In this document: positions 25,448-34,580 of the stretch, piece by piece
Layout of the letters: the number at the start of each line of letters is the position of its first letter
Position numbering within the stretch: the stretch's first letter is position 1
Assembly (NCBI RefSeq): GCF_039975415.1
Contig: NZ_JBDWHD010000010.1
DNA: 64,000 nucleotides
Reading direction: 5' to 3' (one strand)
From: Ascidiaceihabitans sp039975415
GTDB taxonomy: Bacteria; Pseudomonadota; Alphaproteobacteria; Rhodobacterales; Rhodobacteraceae
Notes under the pieces: model-generated
Seen by the model: only the letters and a program-made list of their open reading frames with translations
The model's database searches: none
Told to the model about the DNA's origin: nothing
Position numbers and translations under genes: made by a program

Positions 25448-27259
25448 ATGGACGATCAAAACAAGAACCTCATTCTTGCAACTGCGCTCAGCTTTGCTGT
25501 GATCCTCGTATGGTTTGTGCTTTTCCCGCCACCAGAACCGGATACGCCTATTGACGGCACCAGCGCCGTTCAGACGACTGGGTCAACGGCCGACACAACT
25601 GTGGCAACGACCCCCTCAGTAGACGCGCCCGTCGCGGTTCCGACGCAGGCTCCGAAAGCACTGGCTGAAGCGCCACGTGCGTCAATCGAAACGCCACGCC
25701 TAACGGGTTCTATAAGCCTTCTGGGTGGACGTATTGATGAACTGAAACTGAACGACTACCGCGAGACCACGGAACCAGACGCCGACATTGTTACACTTCT
25801 GGCCCCAGTTGGCAGCGAAGACCCCTATTACGCATTGTTTGGATGGGCGGCGAGCACAGGCGTTACACCGGACGCGGTCCCGGGACCTGATACGGAATGG
25901 ACGCTAAGCGACGGCGACGTGTTGCGTCCCGATGCACCCATTACACTCAGCTGGGACAATGGCGCGGGCCTTGTGTTCAACCGGACATATGAAGTCGACG
26001 CCGATTTTATGTTCACCGTTACGCAAAGCGTGCAAAACAACGGCTCTGCCGACGCGTCTATGGCGCCTTACGGCATCCTTGCCCGCCATGGCGAGCCTGA
26101 CAATCTGAAAGGGTTCTTCGTTTTGCACGAAGGCCTGGTCACGATGACGGACGAACTGACCGAAACCGATTGGGACAACATTCCGGATTTTGACGTGCAT
26201 CCCAAAGAAGGGGTGCCTGCAGAACGCAATGAAGACATTCAAAACGGCTGGATTGGCATTACCGACCACTACTGGATGACAACCCTGATCCCACCGGCAG
26301 ACACAAATGCGCGTCTGACGGCCAAGTACTACCCGCGGACGGATATCTATCAGACCGAAACCGTGATGCCGAAAGTGACCATCGCACCGGGTGCCAGTGC
26401 CACAAACACATTGCGCGTGTTTGCCGGTGCCAAGGAATGGGAAACCATCCGCGAATACCAATCCGAAGGCGTGACAAGCTTTATCGATAGCATCGACTGG
26501 GGTTGGTTCTTTTTCCTGACCAAACCTATCTTCTGGCTGTTGCACGAACTGAACAAGCTGATCGGCAACATGGGGTGGTCCATCATCGGGCTGACTTTGA
26601 TCATCAAGGCCGTTCTATTCCCGCTGGCTTACAAATCTTACGTCTCGATGGCGAAAATGAAAGAACTTCAGCCACAGATGGAAAAGCTGAAGGAAGCGGC
26701 AGGCGACGACCGTCAAAAAATGCAACAAGGCATGATGGAGCTGTACAAGAAAGAAAAGGTAAACCCCGCTGCGGGATGTCTGCCTATTCTGCTTCAAATT
26801 CCCATCTTCTTTTCATTGTACAAAGTGATCTTTGTCACAATCGAACTGCGCCACGCCCCTTGGCTTGGGCCGTTTCAGGATCTGTCAGCACCAGATCCGA
26901 CATCCTTGCTAAACCTGTTCGGTCTGTTGCCCAACAGCGCACCAGAACCCGGTTCGATCATGGCTTTGGTCTTCATCGGTATCTTGCCCCTGCTTTTGGG
27001 TATCTCCATGTGGTTGCAGCAAAAACTTAACCCGGCCCCCACAGACCCCACGCAGCAAATGATCTTCGCTTGGATGCCTTGGGTATTCATGTTCATGTTG
27101 GGTGGTTTCGCCAGTGGTCTCGTTGTCTACTGGATTGCAAACAACACCATCACGTTTACGCAGCAGTACCTGATCATGCGCAGCCAGGGCTACAAACCTG
27201 ATGTCTTTGGAAACATCATGAAAAGTTTCCGCCGCAAAACTGAAACGGACAGCAAGTAA
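25448..27259 (+). CDS. yidC: Membrane protein insertase YidC
   Basis: The 603-residue insertase has an N-terminal membrane anchor (about residues 8-25), a Thr/Ala-rich linker, a large periplasmic P1 domain to about 350, and the conserved C-terminal five-segment core. That core contains MGWSIIGLTLIIKAVLFPLA, the cytoplasmic helical hairpin around MKELQPQMEKLKE, and GCLPILLQIPIFFSLYKV. It inserts membrane proteins alone or with SecYEG. Its stop overlaps the next start (TAATG). The size fits Gram-negative YidC. Confidence 0.96.
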   Translation: MDDQNKNLILATALSFAVILVWFVLFPPPEPDTPIDGTSAVQTTGSTADTTVATTPSVDAPVAVPTQAPKALAEAPRASIETPRLTGSISLLGGRIDELKLNDYRETTEPDADIVTLLAPVGSEDPYYALFGWAASTGVTPDAVPGPDTEWTLSDGDVLRPDAPITLSWDNGAGLVFNRTYEVDADFMFTVTQSVQNNGSADASMAPYGILARHGEPDNLKGFFVLHEGLVTMTDELTETDWDNIPDFDVHPKEGVPAERNEDIQNGWIGITDHYWMTTLIPPADTNARLTAKYYPRTDIYQTETVMPKVTIAPGASATNTLRVFAGAKEWETIREYQSEGVTSFIDSIDWGWFFFLTKPIFWLLHELNKLIGNMGWSIIGLTLIIKAVLFPLAYKSYVSMAKMKELQPQMEKLKEAAGDDRQKMQQGMMELYKKEKVNPAAGCLPILLQIPIFFSLYKVIFVTIELRHAPWLGPFQDLSAPDPTSLLNLFGLLPNSAPEPGSIMALVFIGILPLLLGISMWLQQKLNPAPTDPTQQMIFAWMPWVFMFMLGGFASGLVVYWIANNTITFTQQYLIMRSQGYKPDVFGNIMKSFRRKTETDSK

Positions 27260-27999
27260 TGTCACATGTGGCCAGTCTTTGGCGTCATCCCATAAAAGGA
27301 TATGGTCGCGAAGCGATAGACAAAGTGATCTTTGCAGCTGGGCAATCCATGCCTTGGGACCGAGTTTGGGCTGTCGCACATGAAGCTTCCAAAGCGGAAC
27401 CGGGCGAATGGGCCAAATGCGGTAACTTTGGTCGTGCTGCAAAAGCACCAGCTTTGATGGCGGTCACAGCCGCCTTGGACGAGACGTCCGAGACGATCAC
27501 CTTGTCGCATCCAGACTTGCCTGATCTGACGTTCAAACCGGATGAAACTCCAAACGCCTTAATCGACTGGACTGCTTCGCTGGTTTCTAAAGATCGCGCG
27601 GTGCCAAGCCACATTATGCGGCTGGACGGGCGCGGATATACCGACAGCCCGTTTGCGTCTGTCTCATTGTGCAATATGGCGTCTCATAAAGCTGTAGAGA
27701 CCCATTTGGGCACCGGGCTGTCTATTCACCGGTGGCGTGGAAACGTTTGGATTGATGGGCTTGCGCCATGGGAAGAAATGTCATGGGGCGGCAAAATCAT
27801 CCGAATTGGTGGCTGCGTGTTCAAAGCCCGTGAACTTGCGACACGCTGCATGTCGACGGCTTCGAACCCTGACACCGGGGTGCGGGATGCCGATACATTG
27901 GGTGCGCTCGATCACTTTGGGCATCAAGAATTCAGTATGCTTGCTGAAGTCATAGAAACAGGTCCTGTCGCCGTTGGCGACACTGTCGAGGTGCTTTGA
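27259..27999 (+). CDS. MOSC-domain protein
   Basis: The 246-residue protein has an N-terminal beta-barrel part (SHVASLWRHPIKGYGREAID) and a C-terminal MOSC domain containing RWRGNVWIDG and the Cys-bearing segment ELATRCMSTASNP. MOSC proteins bind a sulfur or a molybdenum-cofactor-related group, sometimes as molybdenum reductases; the substrate here is unknown. The start overlaps the yidC stop and the end overlaps the engB start (TGATG), so it is coupled to both. Confidence 0.87.
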   Translation: MSHVASLWRHPIKGYGREAIDKVIFAAGQSMPWDRVWAVAHEASKAEPGEWAKCGNFGRAAKAPALMAVTAALDETSETITLSHPDLPDLTFKPDETPNALIDWTASLVSKDRAVPSHIMRLDGRGYTDSPFASVSLCNMASHKAVETHLGTGLSIHRWRGNVWIDGLAPWEEMSWGGKIIRIGGCVFKARELATRCMSTASNPDTGVRDADTLGALDHFGHQEFSMLAEVIETGPVAVGDTVEVL

Positions 28000-28649
28000 T
28001 GCAAATGCCATTTCCCATCGCCGAAGAACCCGACGCGCAAACGAAAGAGCGCGGGCGTCTGTTGTTTGCTGGCGAAACAGAGTTTGTGAAAGGCGTCGTT
28101 GCCATGTCAGGCCTGCCGGAAGCGGACCGCATGGAAGTCTGTTTTGCAGGGCGATCCAATGTCGGGAAATCCACATTAATCAACGCATTGACGGGTCGCA
28201 AAGGGTTGGCACGGGCCTCGAACACCCCGGGCCGTACACAAGAAATCAACTATTTTACTGCGGGAGACGACCTATATCTTGTCGACCTTCCGGGCTACGG
28301 CTACGCAAACGCCCCTTTATCTGTTGTCGAAAAGTGGCAACGCCTTTTGAAGCAATATTTGTCAGGCCGCCAAACCCTGCGCCGTGCCTTTGTGCTGATT
28401 GACGGGCGCCACGGCGTCAAACAGGTCGATGAAGAAATCATGTCCCTGTTAGACAGCGCGGCCGTCACCTTTCAATGTGTGCTGACGAAAGCGGACAAGG
28501 TGAAAGAAAAAGACCGGCAAAAGGTTCTTGATGTGACCCGTGCCGCACTTGCAAAACACCCCGCCGCCTATCCAGAGATCTTGTTGACCTCCTCCGAAAA
28601 AGGCGACGGTATCCCCACATTGCGTAGCATCATTGCCACCTTGGAATAA
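27999..28649 (+). CDS. engB: Ribosome biogenesis GTPase EngB/YsxC
   Basis: The 216-residue GTPase assists late assembly of the large ribosomal subunit. All G motifs are visible: G1 GRSNVGKS near residue 51, G2 with TPGRTQE, G3 DLPGYGYA and G4 TKADK. The ATG at 27999 overlaps the MOSC gene stop. The last gene before argB, it is separated from it by about 100 bases. Confidence 0.95.
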   Translation: MQMPFPIAEEPDAQTKERGRLLFAGETEFVKGVVAMSGLPEADRMEVCFAGRSNVGKSTLINALTGRKGLARASNTPGRTQEINYFTAGDDLYLVDLPGYGYANAPLSVVEKWQRLLKQYLSGRQTLRRAFVLIDGRHGVKQVDEEIMSLLDSAAVTFQCVLTKADKVKEKDRQKVLDVTRAALAKHPAAYPEILLTSSEKGDGIPTLRSIIATLE

Positions 28650-28750
28650 CGCCCCTTACGGCTTTTTGCGCGGCACTGCCAAGGGTTAGGCCACACAATG
28701 GCTTGCACCCCCGCATTGCATTTCCCATAACCGTACACAAAGGGTCAGGG

Positions 28751-29611
28751 ATGAGAAGACAAGATATGAATCGCGATTGGATCGCCACCGCAGAAACCCT
28801 AAGCAGCGCCCTGCCCTATATGCAGCGCTATGCGGGGGCCACTGTTGTTATCAAGCTGGGCGGTCATGCCATGGGCAGTGATGCAGGGATGGCCAGCTTT
28901 GCCCGCGATGTTGTTTTGATGCGTCAAGTCGGCATGAACCCTGTCATTGTCCACGGCGGTGGCCCCATGATCAACGCGATGCTGGAACGGTTGAACATCA
29001 CGTCGGACTTTATCAACGGCAAACGCGTCACAGATGCCGCCACTATGGAAGTGGTTGAAATGGTACTGTCCGGCCTAGTCAACAAGCGTATCGTGCAGGC
29101 CATCGGTGCTGAAGGCGGGCGTGCTGTTGGATTGTCGGGGAAAGATGCCCATTTGATCACATGCACCCAAACGAACCCGGATTTGGGTTTTGTCGGCACC
29201 CCCACAACCGTAGACCCCGGCATTTTGCGCAACCTGTTTGATGGCAACACCATCCCTGTCATTGCCCCGTTGGGCGCAGGAGAAAACGGTGAAAGCTTCA
29301 ACATCAATGGCGACACAGCGGCGGGCGCAATTGCGGGCGCTTTGAAAGCGGATCGTTTGTTGCTTCTGACCGACGTGCCCGGTGTCAAAGACAAATCCGG
29401 CGATGTGCTGACTGAAATCTCAGCCGCCCAAATCCATGAAATGACGGCTGATGGCACCATTGCGGGTGGTATGATTCCGAAAACCGAAACCGCCTTGAAA
29501 GCGATCGAAGAAGGTGTTCGGGCCGTTGTCATTCTGGACGGACAAGTGCCCAACGCCTGCCTGCTTGAGCTGTTTACCGACCACGGCGCAGGCAGCTTGA
29601 TCCGTACGTAA
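28751..29611 (+). CDS. argB: Acetylglutamate kinase
   Basis: The 286-residue kinase phosphorylates N-acetylglutamate in arginine synthesis. Family features are VVIKLGGHAMG near residue 38, VIVHGGGPMINAML, and NINGDTAAGAIAGAL near 203. Start choice lies between 28751 (AGGG six bases upstream) and the ATG at 28766 (MNRDWIATAE); both are plausible and differ by five residues. Confidence 0.95.
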   Translation: MRRQDMNRDWIATAETLSSALPYMQRYAGATVVIKLGGHAMGSDAGMASFARDVVLMRQVGMNPVIVHGGGPMINAMLERLNITSDFINGKRVTDAATMEVVEMVLSGLVNKRIVQAIGAEGGRAVGLSGKDAHLITCTQTNPDLGFVGTPTTVDPGILRNLFDGNTIPVIAPLGAGENGESFNINGDTAAGAIAGALKADRLLLLTDVPGVKDKSGDVLTEISAAQIHEMTADGTIAGGMIPKTETALKAIEEGVRAVVILDGQVPNACLLELFTDHGAGSLIRT

Positions 29612-29668
29612 CAAGCCTGTGTCCAACCAGCGCTTGGCACGGGTGCCATCGGCATCTACACCTGTGGC

Positions 29669-30463
29669 ATGGAACACGAAGTCTTCATACGTTTCGGCAT
29701 CTTTTTAGGCTTGTTCGCGATCCTGGCCGCAATCGAAGCCGCAGCACCACGACGCAAGCGCCGCCAAACCCGCACAGCGCGGTGGTCCACCAATTGGGGT
29801 ATGACGTTGGTGAACACGGCGACCCTACGTGCTATGGCCGTGTTTTTGCCCCTTCTCGCTGTCGGCGCGGCCACTGATGCCCAGCTCAATGGTTGGGGCT
29901 TGTTCAATGTGATTGATCTGCCGGTCTGGATCGAAGTTGTCTTGGCCATACTGATCTTGGATTTTGCAATCTGGCTGCAACACCTTATCACACACAGGGT
30001 CCCGCTTTTGTGGCGTCTGCACCGTGTGCACCATGCTGATGTGGACATAGACGTCAGCACTGCCATCCGGTTTCATCCTGTTGAAATCGCCCTATCTATG
30101 GTGTTGAAAATCGGACTTGTTTACCTGCTTGGTCCCGCTGCCATTGCGGTTATTCTATTCGAGATCCTGTTAAACGGCACCGCCATGTTCAACCATGCCA
30201 ACATCAAACTGCCTTTGGCCGTAGACGCCTTTGTACGCTGCGTTCTCGTGACGCCCGACATGCACCGCGTACACCATTCAGTGCACCGCCACGAACACGA
30301 CAGCAACTACGGGTTTGCCTTGTCCATTTGGGATCGCATGTTTGGCACATACATCGCCCAACCCGCCCAAGGTCACGACAAAATGGCCATCGGGTTGCAG
30401 TGGCAGGACGCGCGTCCCAGCAAATTGGGATGGTCGTTAAGGCTACCATTCTTTAAGAAATGA
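29669..30463 (+). CDS. Sterol desaturase / fatty acid hydroxylase family protein
   Basis: The 264-residue membrane protein carries the histidine clusters of the di-iron hydroxylase superfamily: HLITH near 111, HRVHH near 121 and HRVHHSVHRHEH near 201, with hydrophobic segments before and between. It probably hydroxylates or desaturates a lipid; the substrate cannot be deduced. Its stop overlaps the start of the ferredoxin gene (ATGA), suggesting that the ferredoxin supplies electrons. Confidence 0.87.
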   Translation: MEHEVFIRFGIFLGLFAILAAIEAAAPRRKRRQTRTARWSTNWGMTLVNTATLRAMAVFLPLLAVGAATDAQLNGWGLFNVIDLPVWIEVVLAILILDFAIWLQHLITHRVPLLWRLHRVHHADVDIDVSTAIRFHPVEIALSMVLKIGLVYLLGPAAIAVILFEILLNGTAMFNHANIKLPLAVDAFVRCVLVTPDMHRVHHSVHRHEHDSNYGFALSIWDRMFGTYIAQPAQGHDKMAIGLQWQDARPSKLGWSLRLPFFKK

Positions 30464-31089
30464 ACTTGGGCACCCTCAAAACCGCCTGCGCGGCGCACGG
30501 TTTGTTCGTGATGGGGCATCTATCAGACGATGAAAACACATTGGTTCTGATTGGTGCCGATGCCGGTTTTTGGGATGCCTTCACACAAAACGCCGAATTC
30601 AAAGATGGTATGAAGAACCCGATTGATCGCTATTCCAAAAGAGTGATCGAGGGCATGGCCGACGGTGCTGTGACCCACTTCCCGTCTGACGGTCCCCCCT
30701 ACGATCCGTTCATCGCTTGGGCATTGAAAAGCGGGCGATTTTGGCAAAGCCCGACGGGGATGATGGTGCATGATACCGCTGGGTTGATGATTTCGATCCG
30801 TGGCGCGATCCGCTTGCCCCAAACCATTGCTGCATCACACGCACCTAAAACCTCGCCCTGTGACAGCTGCGAAACACGGCCCTGCGTCACCGCGTGTCCT
30901 GTTGGTGCGTTGAATGCAGTTAGCTTTTACGATGTGCCCAAATGTAAGGCGTATCTTGATACGCCAGCAGGTGGCGATTGCATGGATCGTGGATGTATGG
31001 CGCGGTGCGCTTGCCCTGTCAGTCAAACCTTCAACAGACCCGACGCACAATCGGCGTTTCACATGAAAGCCTTCAACCCTAATAAGTAA
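30460..31089 (+). CDS. Ferredoxin-like 4Fe-4S protein
   Basis: The 209-residue protein has a central cluster motif CDSCETRPCVTACP (C-x2-C-x4-C-x3-CP) near residues 128-141 and a second Cys-rich segment CMDRGCMARCACP near 172. The N-terminal half resembles the helical part of epoxyqueuosine-reductase-like proteins. It is likely an electron carrier, possibly for the overlapping desaturase-like protein. A REP-like 22-base palindrome lies inside the coding sequence (30944-30965) and encodes part of CKAYLDTP. A second one covers the stop codon. Confidence 0.82.
   Translation: MNLGTLKTACAAHGLFVMGHLSDDENTLVLIGADAGFWDAFTQNAEFKDGMKNPIDRYSKRVIEGMADGAVTHFPSDGPPYDPFIAWALKSGRFWQSPTGMMVHDTAGLMISIRGAIRLPQTIAASHAPKTSPCDSCETRPCVTACPVGALNAVSFYDVPKCKAYLDTPAGGDCMDRGCMARCACPVSQTFNRPDAQSAFHMKAFNPNK
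30944..30965 (+). repeat. REP-like palindrome inside the ferredoxin coding sequence
   Basis: GTAAGG is followed by CGTATC, TT, GATACG and CC. All 22 bases are identical to the intergenic copy at 48948-48969 (reverse). It is read in frame as part of CKAYLDTP. Confidence 0.75.
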
Positions 31090-31107
31090 GGCGGGCCTTG
31101 GCCCGCC
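31086..31107 (+). repeat. REP-like palindrome between ferredoxin gene and aapP
   Basis: GTAAGG, CGGGCC, TT, GGCCCG, CC. The TAA stop of the ferredoxin gene lies inside it. It forms a perfect 10-base-pair hairpin between convergent genes and may act as a terminator or RNA-stabilising end, although only three T follow. Confidence 0.75.
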
Positions 31108-31120
31108 TTTGCTTGATGAT

Positions 31121-31891
31121 TTAGTGACCCAAAATCTGGCTCAGGAACAGCTGTGTTCGTGGACTTTGTGGGTTGTTGAAGAACTCTTCCGGTTCATTCT
31201 GTTCCACAATCTGACCCGCATCCATAAAGATCACGCGGTTGGCGACCTGACGTGCAAAGCCCATCTCATGGGTCACACACAACATGGTCATGCCTTCCTC
31301 GGCCAGCTCGATCATGGTATCGAGCACCTCTTTGATCATTTCAGGGTCCAAAGCTGACGTCGGTTCGTCAAACAACATGATGCGCGGTTTCATGCACAGG
31401 GATCGCGCAATCGCCACACGCTGTTGTTGGCCACCGGACAACTGACCGGGGAACTTGTTGGCCTGATCGGGAATTTTCACCTTCTCAAGGTAGTGCATTG
31501 CCACTTCTTCGGCTTCCTTCTTGGGTGTTTTACGGACCCAGATCGGCGCCAAAGTCAGGTTGTCCAAAATCGACAAATGCGGAAACAGGTTGAAGTGCTG
31601 GAAACACATGCCCACTTCCGACCGGATCTTGTCGATGTTCTTAAGGTCAGACGACAGCAATGTGCCATCCACCTCAATGGACCCCTGCTGGTGTTCTTCC
31701 AAAGCGTTGATGCAGCGGATCAACGTGGATTTGCCAGAACCGGACGGCCCACAAATCACGATGCGTTCGCCGCGGTTCACCGTCAGGTCGATATCCTTCA
31801 GAACGTGGAACGCGCCGTACCACTTGTTCATGTTCTGAATGGTGATTGCGATCTCGTCAGAGACGGCCAGTTTTGTTGCTTGGTCAGCCAT
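31121..31891 (-). CDS. aapP: General amino-acid ABC transporter ATP-binding protein AapP
   Basis: The 256-residue ATPase has Walker A GPSGSGKST near residue 49, signature LSGGQQQRVAIARSL near 152 and Walker B with LFDEPTSALDP. It matches the polar amino-acid class (NKWYGAFHVLKDI). It is the last gene of aapJ-aapQ-aapM-aapP, 11 bases behind aapM. Confidence 0.94.
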   Translation of the reverse strand: MADQATKLAVSDEIAITIQNMNKWYGAFHVLKDIDLTVNRGERIVICGPSGSGKSTLIRCINALEEHQQGSIEVDGTLLSSDLKNIDKIRSEVGMCFQHFNLFPHLSILDNLTLAPIWVRKTPKKEAEEVAMHYLEKVKIPDQANKFPGQLSGGQQQRVAIARSLCMKPRIMLFDEPTSALDPEMIKEVLDTMIELAEEGMTMLCVTHEMGFARQVANRVIFMDAGQIVEQNEPEEFFNNPQSPRTQLFLSQILGH

Positions 31892-31902
31892 GTCGCGACC
31901 TC

Positions 31903-33201
31903 CTACTTATGATCTGTTGCAAGGCGGCGTTCCAGCCACTGCGAATATTGTGAAATGCCGTAACACACGACAAAGAACAGAACCGATGCAAAGCCAAACA
32001 GCTCCCAATAGACTCCGTTCCATTCGGTAGAGGCTAGGATTGGACCACGGATCATACCGACAATATCGAACATCGAAATGACCGACACCAGTGTGGTGTC
32101 TTTGAACAGACCCACCGCCACGTTCACGATCCCAGGAATGGAAATCTTGAGCGCTTGTGGCAGAATGATCAGCCGCATCGCTTGCGGGTAATCCAAACCA
32201 AGGCTGTCTGCGGCCTCATATTGCCCTTTTGGCAAAGCGGCCAGACCACCCCTAATCACCTCGGCAATATAGGCCGAGGAGAACAGCGTAATCATGATCA
32301 CAACCCGAATGAACAAGTCAGGATTTGATCCCGGAGGAAACAGATAGGCCAACATCACACTTGCCACGAACAGCAAGGTGATCAGCGGAACGCCACGAAC
32401 GAATTCAATGAAAACCACGCATATCCACTTGATCAAAGGCATGCTGGACTGACGGCCCAATGCCAAAGCGATCCCGATTGGGATGGACAATGACACACAG
32501 GTCACACCCAGCATCATGTTGAACATGAAGCCCCCAAGGTCACGCGACGGCACAGACCGCATCGCACCTTCAGTGATTTCGCTGCTGGGGAAGATGTATC
32601 CACAAAGGATCCAGACGACAAATGCCGTCGCAATCCCGCCAAAGAACCCAAGCGCAAAATTCTGCGCCACAAAGCGCGAATAGAACACATAGGCTGCGAC
32701 GATCCCCAAAAGCGCTGTCACGGGGGCCCAGATTGCCCCCCCCCAGATCAGCCAATAGGCCACAAACGGGAACAATGCTGTAATGATCAACAACTTGCGC
32801 GGCAGATCAAAGAACAGCACGGGTGCTGCAGCAAAGAACAACAGGACAAAGGCCAAGCCCGGACGCCAATATAAATCAGTGGGGTATTTGAACCCAAAGA
32901 TCAGCTGGTTCCAGCGTTCCGTCAGAACCGCGAAACAGGCCCCTGATTCACCGTCCAAAATCTCGCGGCACGCCTTCAGGCTAGGTGATTCCCAGATCCC
33001 GTTCATGATCCACGGCAGCGCGCCGCTGAGCACAAGAAAAACAACATAAAGCGCAATTATAGTCAAAATGCTGTTTGCGGGGGTCGCAAACAAGTTGTCC
33101 TTCACCCACTTGACCGGACCAGCCGCTGTGTTGGGGGGGGGCTTTGCGGCCACTTCTTCTGTGCGCACGAAGGCGACTGAATTGGTTGATTGATCAGACA
33201 T
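31903..33201 (-). CDS. aapM: General amino-acid ABC transporter permease AapM
   Basis: This protein of 432 residues has about eight membrane segments. The C-terminal His/Glu/Gln-type permease domain contains the coupling loop EVIRGGLAALPKGQYEAADSL, which docks AapP. The N-terminal half contains the extra hydrophobic part typical of AapM. One base separates it from aapQ. AapQ and AapM form the membrane channel for L-amino acids. Confidence 0.92.
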   Translation of the reverse strand: MSDQSTNSVAFVRTEEVAAKPPPNTAAGPVKWVKDNLFATPANSILTIIALYVVFLVLSGALPWIMNGIWESPSLKACREILDGESGACFAVLTERWNQLIFGFKYPTDLYWRPGLAFVLLFFAAAPVLFFDLPRKLLIITALFPFVAYWLIWGGAIWAPVTALLGIVAAYVFYSRFVAQNFALGFFGGIATAFVVWILCGYIFPSSEITEGAMRSVPSRDLGGFMFNMMLGVTCVSLSIPIGIALALGRQSSMPLIKWICVVFIEFVRGVPLITLLFVASVMLAYLFPPGSNPDLFIRVVIMITLFSSAYIAEVIRGGLAALPKGQYEAADSLGLDYPQAMRLIILPQALKISIPGIVNVAVGLFKDTTLVSVISMFDIVGMIRGPILASTEWNGVYWELFGFASVLFFVVCYGISQYSQWLERRLATDHK

Positions 33202-33202
33202 A

Positions 33203-34429
33203 TCAGCGCTCCTTCAGTTTCATGGTGTTGTTATAGACGTTCATTCCAGCGGAAATGCTGAGCGAGATGACGAGGTAGAACAACATCAGCAAGAGCACGC
33301 ATTCGATGGCGCGGCCCGTTTGGTTCAGCGTCACACCGCCCAACGTGCCCGTCACATCCATATATCCCACCGCAATCGCAAGCGACGAGTTCTTGGTGAT
33401 GTTCAGGTAGTTGGAAATCAGCGGTGGAATGATGATCCGCAAGGCTTGAGGCAACACAACAAGGCTCATGGTGCGGCCCGGGCGCAGGCCCAATGCGGCG
33501 GCTGCCTCTGTTTGGCCTTTGGAAACCGCTTGGATGCCTGCACGCACGTTTTCCGCGATAAAGGCCCCTGTGTAGATCGACAAGGCAAACCAAAGCGCGA
33601 TCAACGACCCACGGATCGTAATGCCGCCTTTGAAGTTAAAGCCTTTGAGTTCTGGCAGTTCAAACGACAAGCCGAGGATCAGTGAAACCGCAATCAGAGG
33701 GCCAAACCAGATCGCAAGGTTGGTCAGCAAGGTTGCGGGACGCTCACCTGTGGCTTCCTGAATGCGGGTCGCACGGGCCGTGACAGCGCGCGCCCCAAAG
33801 AAGGAGCCCACCAGCAACATCAGCACCAGCAGGAAATCCAATCCGCCACCAAAGCCGCGCTGGAAGAAGGGCAAGGGCGTGTAGATGCCGCGATTGGTGA
33901 AGGCAAACGCGTTGAACAACATGCTGGCTTCGGGCTCGTCCCCTCGAAAGGCGCGTGGCCCCGGCAGCACAGCCGTCATGATAGTAAAAATGATGAGGAT
34001 CCAGATCAGCACGGGAATGTTGCGGAAAATCTCAACATAAAATGCCATCAATTTGGACACGAGCCAGTTGTTCGACAGGCGCAAAACCCCGGCCAAAACC
34101 CCAAAAACCGTGGCCGTGACGCAGGCCAGAAACGCCACAAGCAGCGTGTTCAGGATGCCAACAATTGCGGCGCGTAGGTTAGAGGACTGGCTGGTGTATT
34201 CAATCAGTCGCTGGTTAATATCGTAACCCGCTGGTGTGCCAAGAAAATCAAAGCTGATGTCCAAACCCTGTGCAGCAAGGTTGGTCGCAACGTTTCTGGC
34301 CAGAAGGAATATCGACAGCGCCAAAACCAAGGCTGCAATCGCTTGCAATGTAAGGGAGCGGTAGCGCGTATCGCTCAGAAGCATAGATAGACGGAACTCC
34401 CCTCTGGGAGGGTCGGTCATTATCGTCAT
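33203..34429 (-). CDS. aapQ: General amino-acid ABC transporter permease AapQ
   Basis: The 408-residue permease carries the coupling motif ENVRAGIQAVSKGQTEAAAA and about eight membrane segments. A long loop between segments 3 and 5 is typical of AapQ. It follows aapJ after a 151-base gap that contains an attenuator-like terminator. The start at 34429 (MTIMTDPPRGEF) has a second ATG three codons later; either may be used. Confidence 0.92.
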   Translation of the reverse strand: MTIMTDPPRGEFRLSMLLSDTRYRSLTLQAIAALVLALSIFLLARNVATNLAAQGLDISFDFLGTPAGYDINQRLIEYTSQSSNLRAAIVGILNTLLVAFLACVTATVFGVLAGVLRLSNNWLVSKLMAFYVEIFRNIPVLIWILIIFTIMTAVLPGPRAFRGDEPEASMLFNAFAFTNRGIYTPLPFFQRGFGGGLDFLLVLMLLVGSFFGARAVTARATRIQEATGERPATLLTNLAIWFGPLIAVSLILGLSFELPELKGFNFKGGITIRGSLIALWFALSIYTGAFIAENVRAGIQAVSKGQTEAAAALGLRPGRTMSLVVLPQALRIIIPPLISNYLNITKNSSLAIAVGYMDVTGTLGGVTLNQTGRAIECVLLLMLFYLVISLSISAGMNVYNNTMKLKER

Positions 34430-34536
34430 TGGATTATCCCCGTTGTCTGGCCTGCTCAGAATGCGTCTACGCGCGGCTTGGCCAGAATTTGTCTAGGTCG
34501 TCTTATGTAAGATCGTTCTTTGCACCCCTAGAGGCG

Positions 34537-34568
34537 CGAAAAAAGGCGCAGGTCTGACCCTGCGCCTT
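34537..34568 (-). terminator. Attenuator between aapJ and aapQ
   Basis: On the reverse strand AAAGGCGCAGG pairs perfectly with CCTGCGCCTTT around a five-base loop, followed by a run of six T. It lies just beyond aapJ inside the operon, so it would lower permease and ATPase expression relative to the binding protein. Confidence 0.85.
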
Positions 34569-34580
34569 TCAACTTTAAAC

